Origin: an uncultured Pseudomonadota bacterium
GTDB lineage: Bacteria > Pseudomonadota > Gammaproteobacteria > Steroidobacterales > Woeseiaceae
Assembly (NCBI GenBank): GCA_913055625.1
Contig: CAJXJW010000004.1
Span: forward strand, 186,001 to 250,000
DNA: 64,000 nt
Reading direction: 5' to 3'
The position numbers and the translations under genes are program-made. Numbering within the stretch: position 1 is the stretch's first letter; each line of letters starts with the position of its first letter. Positions 57,553 through 64,000 of the stretch are shown in pieces. A model generated the notes under the pieces. That model was not told the origin of the DNA, searched no databases, and worked only from the letters and a program-made list of their open reading frames with translations.

Positions 57553-58665
57553 TCAGGCGACGGCTTTCGGGTAAGCGCCCAGCACCTTGAACAACGAGCT
57601 GCGCGACTCGAGGTCGGCGAGCGCGTCCGTCAACGGCGCTTCCGCGGCATGCCCTTCCAGGTCGATGAAGAAGACGTAGTCCCAGTTCTTGCGGCGGGAC
57701 GGCCGGGACTCGATGCGCGTCATGCTGACGCCGTGCTCGGCGAGCGGCTTGAGCAGGTCGAACAGCACGCCGGACCCTTCGGCCGTGTTGCTGGTCGAGA
57801 CGAGGATCGTGGTCTTGTCACCGCCGCTCGGCGCCAGCAACTCGCGGCCGACGACGAGGAAGCGCGTGGCGTTGTCGGGCCGGTCTTCGATGTTGTTCAC
57901 GAGCACGTCGAGTTCGTAGACGTCCGCGGCAACCGCCGGGCCGATCGCGGCCGTGCCCTGCTCGTCGCGCGCGCGGCGCGCACCGGCCGCGTTGCTGGAC
58001 ATCCCGATCAGTTCCACGTGCGGCAGGTTCTCGCGCAGCCAGCCGCGGCACTGGGCCAGCGACTGCTCGTGCGCACAGATCCGCTCGATGCGGTCGAGGC
58101 CCTTCTCATTGCCCAGCAGGTGCTGCTCGATACGCAGCTCGATCTCGCCGCCGATCTTCAGCGGCGACGTCAGGAACATGTCGAGCGTGTTGTTCACCGA
58201 GCCTTCGGTCGAATTCTCGATCGGCACGACGCCGAAGTCGGCCGCGCCGCACTCGACTTCCTGGAATATCTCGTCGATCGTGTGGAACGGCAGTGCACGC
58301 ACCGAGTGGCCGAAGTGCTTGAACACGGCGGTCTGCGTGAACGTGCCTTCCGGACCGAGAAACCCGATCTTCAGCGGCTCCTGCTGCGCGAGGCAGGCGG
58401 ACATGATTTCGCGGAAGAGTCGCAGCATTTCGTCGTTGCGCAGCGGACCGCCGTCGTTCCGCGCCTGCACGCGGCGCAAGACGTCGGCCTCCCGCTCGGG
58501 CCGGTAGAAATCGACCGCAGCGGTCGAGCCGCTCTTCGACTGTCCGACCTGCTGCGCAAGCCGCGCACGGTCGCTGATCAGCGCCTGGATCTGTTCGTCG
58601 ATCGAATCGATCCTGCGCCGAATCTCGCTGAGTTCGGTGTCGTTGTCGTCCTGCTTGCGCGCCAT
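57553..58665 (-). CDS. pheA: Bifunctional chorismate mutase / prephenate dehydratase (P-protein)
   Basis: 370 residues: AroQ chorismate mutase (about 8-95, LSEIRRRIDSIDEQIQALISDRARL), prephenate dehydratase (about 98-278, GPEGTFTQTA, NATRFLVVG with the catalytic Thr-Arg-Phe) and C-terminal ACT domain (about 290-368, ESRPSRRKNWDYVFFIDLEGH). The ACT domain senses phenylalanine (ESRP motif). Starts 72 bp after serA. Confidence 0.96.
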   Translation of the reverse strand: MARKQDDNDTELSEIRRRIDSIDEQIQALISDRARLAQQVGQSKSGSTAAVDFYRPEREADVLRRVQARNDGGPLRNDEMLRLFREIMSACLAQQEPLKIGFLGPEGTFTQTAVFKHFGHSVRALPFHTIDEIFQEVECGAADFGVVPIENSTEGSVNNTLDMFLTSPLKIGGEIELRIEQHLLGNEKGLDRIERICAHEQSLAQCRGWLRENLPHVELIGMSSNAAGARRARDEQGTAAIGPAVAADVYELDVLVNNIEDRPDNATRFLVVGRELLAPSGGDKTTILVSTSNTAEGSGVLFDLLKPLAEHGVSMTRIESRPSRRKNWDYVFFIDLEGHAAEAPLTDALADLESRSSLFKVLGAYPKAVA

Positions 58666-58737
58666 GCCGATGCCGTTACGCTTGTCCAGCCGATGCCTGC
58701 AAACCCGCCGGCTGTCGGCAGCGCGGCGGATCGGCGC

Positions 58738-59916
58738 TCAGGTTACAGGCTCGCCGAGGTTTCTCAAAGCAAGGACGCCTTCGATCGATCGCAGCCGCGA
58801 CATGGTTTCCTCCGAAACCTCGCCGTTGACGTCCACGATCGTGTACGCGAGTTCACCCTGCGACTTGTTCAGCAGGTCCTCGATGTTCAACCCGGCCTCG
58901 GCGAGGCAGGTCGAGATCTGGCCGACCATGTTCGGCACGTTCGCATTGGCGATCGTGATCCGATGCGCCTGCGCACGCGGCAGCCTGCAGTCGGGGAAGT
59001 TCACCGAGAAACGGATGTTCCCGTTCTCCAGGTAATCCTTGACGTTCTCTGCGACCATCACCGCGCAGTTTTCCTCCGCCTCGTTCGTCGATGCGCCCAG
59101 GTGCGGCAGCGCGACGACCTTCGGGTGGGCGATGAGCTCGGGCGTCGGAAAGTCGCAGACGTACGCGTGCAAGCGCCCGCTGTCGAGCGCCGCCAGCACG
59201 GACACGTTATCGCACACACCGCCGCGCGCGAAGTTGACGAGCACGCCGCCGTTGTTCATCAGTGACAGGCGCGCACTGTTGACCATGCCTTTTGTCGCGT
59301 CGACGAGCGGCACGTGGCAGGTGACGGCGTCAGCGTGCTGGAAGAGCTGGTCGAGCGTCTCCGCCATCTGTACGCCCGACGAGAGTTGCCAGGCGTTGCG
59401 CACCGTCATCTTCGGATCGAAACCAACGACCTTCATGCCGAGACTCAGTGCCGCATTCGCCACTTCGACCCCGATCGCGCCGAGGCCGATGACGCCGAGC
59501 GTGCGCCCGGGAAGTTCGAAGCCGACGAACTGCTTCTTGCCCGCCTCGACTTTCTTGTTCAGCGCGTCGCCGGTCTCCGACAGCGCTTTCACGTAGTCGC
59601 TGGCGGCGCAGATGTTCCGGGCGCCGATCAGCAAGCCCGCGATCGCGAGTTCCTTGACGGCATTCGCGTTGGCGCCCGGCGCGTTGAAGACCGGTACACC
59701 ACGCTTGCTCATGGCCTCGACCGGAATGTTGTTCGTCCCCGCGCCGGCGCGGCCGATCGCCGCGACCGAGGCCGGGATGTCCATGTCGTGCATGTTGTGC
59801 GAACGCAGGATGATCGCATCCGGGCTGGCCATGTCGGATGCCACCTCGTAACGCTCGCGCGGCAGCCGCCGCAATCCGGCGACGGCGATGTTGTTGAGTG
59901 TCAGTACCTTATACAT
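58738..59916 (-). CDS. serA: D-3-phosphoglycerate dehydrogenase
   Basis: 392 residues, the short form with one C-terminal ACT domain (about 315-392). Oxidises 3-phosphoglycerate for serine synthesis. Rossmann GLGAIGVEVANAA, substrate block NAPGANANAVKELAIAG, catalytic ARGGVCDN (Arg), and HLGASTNEAEENCA (His). ATG overlaps the serC stop by 8 bp (ATGTATAA). In most gammaproteobacteria serA is elsewhere; here it is coupled to serC. Confidence 0.96.
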   Translation of the reverse strand: MYKVLTLNNIAVAGLRRLPRERYEVASDMASPDAIILRSHNMHDMDIPASVAAIGRAGAGTNNIPVEAMSKRGVPVFNAPGANANAVKELAIAGLLIGARNICAASDYVKALSETGDALNKKVEAGKKQFVGFELPGRTLGVIGLGAIGVEVANAALSLGMKVVGFDPKMTVRNAWQLSSGVQMAETLDQLFQHADAVTCHVPLVDATKGMVNSARLSLMNNGGVLVNFARGGVCDNVSVLAALDSGRLHAYVCDFPTPELIAHPKVVALPHLGASTNEAEENCAVMVAENVKDYLENGNIRFSVNFPDCRLPRAQAHRITIANANVPNMVGQISTCLAEAGLNIEDLLNKSQGELAYTIVDVNGEVSEETMSRLRSIEGVLALRNLGEPVT

Positions 59917-60985
59917 TGCGTTCGAACTCTTTCATGAAATCGATCAGTGCGTCGACGGCTTCTTCGGTGACCGCGTTGTAGATGGACGCGCGCATGCCGC
60001 CGACCGAGCGGTGCCCCTTCAGGTTCGTCAGGCCGGCCGCCTTCGACTCTTCGAGGAAGCGCTTGTCGAGCGAGGCATCCGCGAGAATAAACGGCACGTT
60101 CATCCAGGAGCGCGCACCGGGGCTGACCGGGTTCGAGTAGAAGTCGGACGTGTCGATGGCCTCGTACAGCTTGCGCGCCTTGCGCTCGTTGATGACGGCC
60201 ATCGCCTCGACACCGCCCTGCGCGAGCAGCCACCTGAAAATATGGTCGGCCACGTACCACGCAAAGGTCGGCGGCGTGTTCGTCATGGAGTCCGACTCTG
60301 CGTAAGCGCGCCACGTCATCAGGTGCGGCAGGTTGTCCGGCGCCCGCTCGAGCAGGTCCTTGCGCACGATGACCAACGTGATGCCGGCCGGGCCGATGTT
60401 CTTCTGCGCGCCGGCGTAGATGACACCGAAGCGATCGACGTCGATAGGACGCGACAGGATCGTGCTCGACATGTCGGCGACCAGCGGCACGTCCGTCTCC
60501 GGAACGAAATGGAATTCGACGCCGGCGATGGTTTCGTTCGGAACGTAGTGCAGGTATGCCGCACCGTCACTGAGCTGCCACTCCGACGGGTCGGGTATGT
60601 ACGTGAAGTTGCGGTCCGACGCATCCGCAGCAACCGTGACGTTGCAGAACTTTTTCGCCTCGCCCGCGGCCTTCTTGCCCCAGCTTCCGGTGACGACGTA
60701 GTCGGCGGCGGCGCCCGGCGCGGCGAGATTGAGGGGCGTCATCGACATCTGCAGCGTCGCGCCGCCCTGCGGGAACAGCACGGCATAGTCGTCGGACACG
60801 TGCAGCAACTTGCGCAGGTTTGCTTCGGCGCGCGCCGCGAGCTCGATGAATTCCGCGCTGCGGTGGCTGACTTCCATCACCGACATGCCGGTACCCTGCC
60901 AGTCCGGAATATCGTTTCGGATGTTATCAAGTACTTCGAGAGGCAGTGCGGCAGGACCGGCACTGAAGTTGTAGACGCGAGACAT
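59909..60985 (-). CDS. serC: Phosphoserine aminotransferase
   Basis: 358 residues, PLP fold type I. Makes 3-phosphoserine (and in B6 synthesis 4-phosphohydroxythreonine). PLP lysine in AGAQKNIGPAG; MSRVYNFSAGPAALPLEVL and FMKEFERNV at the ends. ATG 60985 is preferred to 61033 since the extension has no family counterpart; AAGGA is upstream. 148 bp from gyrA, with a possible -10 TATAGT at 61038-61033. Confidence 0.96.
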   Translation of the reverse strand: MSRVYNFSAGPAALPLEVLDNIRNDIPDWQGTGMSVMEVSHRSAEFIELAARAEANLRKLLHVSDDYAVLFPQGGATLQMSMTPLNLAAPGAAADYVVTGSWGKKAAGEAKKFCNVTVAADASDRNFTYIPDPSEWQLSDGAAYLHYVPNETIAGVEFHFVPETDVPLVADMSSTILSRPIDVDRFGVIYAGAQKNIGPAGITLVIVRKDLLERAPDNLPHLMTWRAYAESDSMTNTPPTFAWYVADHIFRWLLAQGGVEAMAVINERKARKLYEAIDTSDFYSNPVSPGARSWMNVPFILADASLDKRFLEESKAAGLTNLKGHRSVGGMRASIYNAVTEEAVDALIDFMKEFERNV

Positions 60986-61113
60986 GTCGCAGGGGTCCTT
61001 GCTTGGAGAAGAATTCGCTGTGCGGAGACGCAACTATAGGGCGCGTATTGTTACGGTTTGCAGCCGGTAATGCACTACCCGATCGGCATATTCTCAGAAG
61101 GCGCCTTTCTAAG

Positions 61114-61134
61114 CACCGGCAGCGAACGCCGGTG
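61114..61134 (-). terminator. Hairpin after gyrA
   Basis: CACCGGC/GCCGGTG stem with a 7-nt loop directly after the gyrA stop; only a short T-run follows, so termination may be partial. Confidence 0.4.
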
Positions 61135-63669
61135 TTATTCCTCGTCGTCCATCAACTCGATCTTTGCAAGACCGACGAGCCGCTGACCTGACTCGACGCG
61201 AATCAGGCGCACGCCCTGCGTGTTCCTGCCCATGACGGAGATGTCGTTCACCGGCGTGCGCACGAGCGTGCCGTTCGAACTGATGAGCATGATCTCGTCC
61301 TCGTCACGCACCTGCAGCGCGCCCACGGTGCGTCCGTTGCGCTCCGTCGTCTGGATGGCGATGACGCCCTGCCCGCCGCGGCCCTGCACCGGGAAATCCT
61401 CGATGCGCGTCCGCTTGCCGTAGCCGTTTTCCGTCGCCGTCAGCACGAGGCCGTCCTGGACGATGGCGAGCGCGATGACATGGTGTTCCTTCGGCAGCCG
61501 GATGCCGCGAACGCCCGCAGCGCCACGCCCCATCGGCCGCACGTCCTCTTCCTTGAAGCGGATGCTCTTTCCGGAACTCGCCACGAGCAGGATGTCCTGC
61601 TTGCCGTCGGTGATGGCCGCGTTAACGAGATGATCGCCGTTGCGCAGGTCGATCGCGATGATGCCGCTGGAACGCGGGCGCGAGAACTGCGCGAGCGACG
61701 TCTTCTTCACGGTACCGCCGGACGTCGCCATGAAGACGAAACTTTCCTCGTCGAATTCCCGGACCGGCAGCAGCGTATTGATGCGCTCTCCGTCCTCCAG
61801 CGGCAGCAGGTTCACGATCGGCTTGCCGCGTGACCCGCGGCTCGCCTGTGGCACCTGGTACACCTTCAGCCAGTAGACCTTGCCGCGGCTGGAGAAGCAC
61901 AGAATCGTGTCGTGCGTGTTCGCCACGAACAGCTTGTCGACGAAGTCCTCGTCCTTGACCTTGGTTGCCGACCGGCCGCGGCCGCCGCGGCGCTGCGCCT
62001 GGTAGGCGTCGATCGGCTGGGACTTCGCGTAGCCGCCGTGCGACAAGGTGACCACGACGTCCTCCTGCGGAATCAGGTCCTCGACGCTCAGGTCGGTGTG
62101 GTCCTGCACGATCTCGGTACGGCGTGCGTCGCCGTACGTCTCGCGGAGATTCCGGAGCTCTTCGCGAATGACGTCGAGCAGCAGATCCGGGTCGGCCAAA
62201 ATACTCGAAAGCTCTTTAATCTTTACAAGTATTTCTTTGTATTCATTCAGGATTTTCTCTTGCTCAAGCCCGGTCAGGCGGTGCAGCCGGAGATCGAGAA
62301 TCGCCTGCGCCTGGACCGGCGAGAGACGATAACGGCCGCCATCGAGACCGTAGAGGCCTTCGAGCCCATCGGGCCGGGTGTCCATCCGGCCGGCGCGCTC
62401 GAGCATGCCGGTGACCGCGCCCGGCGCCCAGCTTGCCTCGACCAGCGCCTCTTTCGCTTCCGCGGGCGACGGCGAGCGCTTGATCAGCGCGATGACCTCG
62501 TCGATGTTCGCGAGCGCGACCGCCTGCCCTTCCAGCACGTGGGCGCGGTCCCGGGCCTTGCGCAGGTCGAAGATCGTCCGGCGGGTGACCACCTCGCGGC
62601 GGTGCGACAGGAACGCCTCCAGCACCTGCTTCAGGTTCAGCAGCTTCGGCTGTCCTTCGTGCAGCGCCACCATGTTGATGCCGAACACGGTCTGCATCGG
62701 CGTCTGCTTGTACAGGTTGTTCAGGATCACGTCGCTGAGCTCGCCGCGCTTGAGCTCGATGACGATGCGCATCCCGTCCTTGTCGGACTCGTCGCGCAAC
62801 TCGCTGATACCGTCAATGCGCTTGTCGCGCACCAACTCGGCGATCTTCTCGATCAGACGGGCCTTGTTGACCTGGAACGGCAGCTCGGTGACGACGATCC
62901 GCTCCCGGTCGTTTTTGAATTCCTCGATGCGCGTCCGCGCCCGGACGTGAACCCGGCCGCGGCCCGTGCGGTACGCGGACAGGATGCCGGCCGCGCCGTT
63001 GATGATGCCGGCGGTCGGGAAATCGGGGCCCGGCACGTGCTCCATGAGCCCGGTGACGTCGATCGCCGGGTCGTCGATCAGGGCGAGGCAGGCATTGACG
63101 ACCTCGGTGAGATTGTGCGGCGGAATGTTCGTTGCCATGCCGACGGCGATCCCGGAGGAGCCGTTGACGAGCAGGTTTGGCACGCGCGTCGGCAGTACCG
63201 AGGGTTCGCGTTCGTTGCCGTCGTAATTCTCGACGAAATCGACCGTCTCCTTCTCGATGTCGGCGAGCAATTCGTGCGCGATCCGCGACATGCGGACCTC
63301 GGTGTAGCGCATGGCCGCCGGCGCGTCGCCGTCGACCGACCCGAAGTTGCCCTGCCCGTCGACGAGCAGGTAGCGCATCGAGAACGGCTGCGCCATGCGC
63401 ACCATCGTGTCGTAGATCGCGGAATCGCCGTGCGGGTGGTACTTACCCATCACGTCACCGACGACGCGGGCGGACTTCTTGTACGCCTTGTTGTAGTCGT
63501 TCCCGAGCTCCCGCATCGTGTGCAGGATGCGGCGATGCACCGGTTTCAGCCCGTCACGAACGTCGGGCAACGCGCGCCCGACGATGACGCTCATCGCGTA
63601 GTCCAGGTAGGACTGCTGCATCTCCTCTTCGAGGCTAACGGACAGCAGTTCCTGAGCAACTTCAGCCAT
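61135..63669 (-). CDS. gyrA: DNA gyrase subunit A
   Basis: 844 residues. Breakage-reunion domain with active-site Tyr122 ([10 protein letters not shown]); quinolone region [21 protein letters not shown] at the E. coli positions with Ser83 and Asp87, i.e. the susceptible alleles. C-terminal beta-pinwheel includes the GyrA-box QRRGGRG. ATG 63669 starts [17 protein letters not shown]; an upstream in-frame ATG at 63720 is not supported. A -10 GTATCAT-type signal lies near 63872 on the minus strand. Confidence 0.98.
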   Translation of the reverse strand: MAEVAQELLSVSLEEEMQQSYLDYAMSVIVGRALPDVRDGLKPVHRRILHTMRELGNDYNKAYKKSARVVGDVMGKYHPHGDSAIYDTMVRMAQPFSMRYLLVDGQGNFGSVDGDAPAAMRYTEVRMSRIAHELLADIEKETVDFVENYDGNEREPSVLPTRVPNLLVNGSSGIAVGMATNIPPHNLTEVVNACLALIDDPAIDVTGLMEHVPGPDFPTAGIINGAAGILSAYRTGRGRVHVRARTRIEEFKNDRERIVVTELPFQVNKARLIEKIAELVRDKRIDGISELRDESDKDGMRIVIELKRGELSDVILNNLYKQTPMQTVFGINMVALHEGQPKLLNLKQVLEAFLSHRREVVTRRTIFDLRKARDRAHVLEGQAVALANIDEVIALIKRSPSPAEAKEALVEASWAPGAVTGMLERAGRMDTRPDGLEGLYGLDGGRYRLSPVQAQAILDLRLHRLTGLEQEKILNEYKEILVKIKELSSILADPDLLLDVIREELRNLRETYGDARRTEIVQDHTDLSVEDLIPQEDVVVTLSHGGYAKSQPIDAYQAQRRGGRGRSATKVKDEDFVDKLFVANTHDTILCFSSRGKVYWLKVYQVPQASRGSRGKPIVNLLPLEDGERINTLLPVREFDEESFVFMATSGGTVKKTSLAQFSRPRSSGIIAIDLRNGDHLVNAAITDGKQDILLVASSGKSIRFKEEDVRPMGRGAAGVRGIRLPKEHHVIALAIVQDGLVLTATENGYGKRTRIEDFPVQGRGGQGVIAIQTTERNGRTVGALQVRDEDEIMLISSNGTLVRTPVNDISVMGRNTQGVRLIRVESGQRLVGLAKIELMDDEE

Positions 63670-64000
63670 ATCTTGCTCTTTCCTCAGCCAACATCGGTTG
63701 TCAAAGCTCCCGCCCGGCACCCCTCGTCGGGGGTGCCCGAAATCAACGAAACGTCCTGGATTGCACCGGGATCCGGATCAGCTTTCAGGGCCGGTTCCCG
63801 CTTGCCTGACCGCCTTGAAATTGCTGGCTTTCCGGCAGCTTCGGGAGCCTCGAAACCGGGGTGCAATGATACCACAGGTGCGTATACTGCGCTCTCTCAT
63901 GGAGCACCGTGACGCCCCGAATCTGCACCGCCGGCGCGCGCCGATCCGGCGGCCTGAATCAGCGTAAAATGACGCGTTTCGGCGTGCCGCGGATGTTGCG
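63670..64000. other. Region upstream of gyrA with divergent promoter signals
   Basis: About 330 bp. Minus: TGGTATCAT, an extended -10 for gyrA. Plus: TATACT (63883-63888) without a good -35. Plus-strand ATGs at 63899 (22-codon frame, ends 63967) and 63969 (open to the window end) could begin the next gene, which cannot be identified from 10 codons. Confidence 0.5.

Noticed and set aside
61912..63912. 666-codon plus-strand open frame
   Set aside because: Antisense to gyrA; no start signals or domains.
63899..63967. 22-codon ORF after a TATACT element upstream of gyrA
   Set aside because: No Shine-Dalgarno, no family resemblance and Arg-rich composition typical of chance frames; the real neighbour gene is probably beyond the window.

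Overview
The window is a gene-dense, high-GC (roughly 63-65% by eye) chromosomal segment. It looks like a gammaproteobacterium related to Xanthomonadales, Steroidobacterales or Woeseiaceae. Pointers are the conserved gyrA-serC-pheA-aroA-cmk-rpsA-ihfB-lapAB and infC-rpmI-rplT-pheST-ihfA-merR orders, a TrpR-like gene at the head of the his operon, a fused aspartate kinase/diaminopimelate decarboxylase, and a SAM-I riboswitch in front of metB-metX. No prophage, IS, CRISPR or plasmid gene was seen. The assignment is from gene content only.

Layout. 1-5.1 kb: etfB (cut by the window edge), etfA, a peroxiredoxin, an acyl-CoA dehydrogenase, a membrane acyltransferase and a 2Fe-2S ferredoxin. 5.1-10.8 kb (minus): a TonB2-type energy-transduction operon, DUF3450-long ExbB-ExbB-ExbD-ExbD-TonB-TPR. 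11.2-17.1 kb (plus): ilvC-leuA-leuC-leuD-leuB, preceded by a probable attenuator with a short Leu/Ile/Val-rich leader ORF and an intrinsic terminator. 17.1-19.7 kb (minus): metB-metX behind a SAM-I riboswitch. 19.8-26.9 kb (plus): trpR-like-hisG-D-C-B-H-A-F-E, with a large palindromic operator at the promoter, a non-AUG hisF start and no hisI. 27-32.2 kb (minus): a GST, lysC-lysA fusion and ilvD. 32.2-38.4 kb: a transmembrane Ser/Thr kinase with Calx-beta-like domains, an FAD-linked oxidase, a threonine dehydratase-like enzyme and a degenerate class III cyclase-like protein. 38.4-44.5 kb (minus): tRNA-Pro, merR-ihfA-pheT-pheS-rplT-rpmI-infC and tRNA-Val. 44.6-53.6 kb: uvrB, an aminotransferase, tRNA-Asn, a small membrane protein, a Tat-exported flavoprotein, galU, a ComEA-like protein, lapB, lapA and ihfB. 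53.7-63.7 kb (minus): rpsA, cmk, aroA, pheA, serA, serC and gyrA.

Functionally this is largely an amino-acid biosynthesis block (Leu, Val/Ile steps, Met, His, Lys/Asp family, Ser, Phe/aromatics) plus translation genes. It shows several regulatory layers: attenuation (ilvC), riboswitch (metB), repressor/operator (his), an isoleucine-AUC start on infC, and translational coupling by 1-19 bp overlaps.

The least explained structure is that all three tRNA genes (Pro, Val, Asn) carry a duplicated copy of their own 3' end 161-226 bp downstream. This resembles the tyrT repeats of E. coli or att-site scars.
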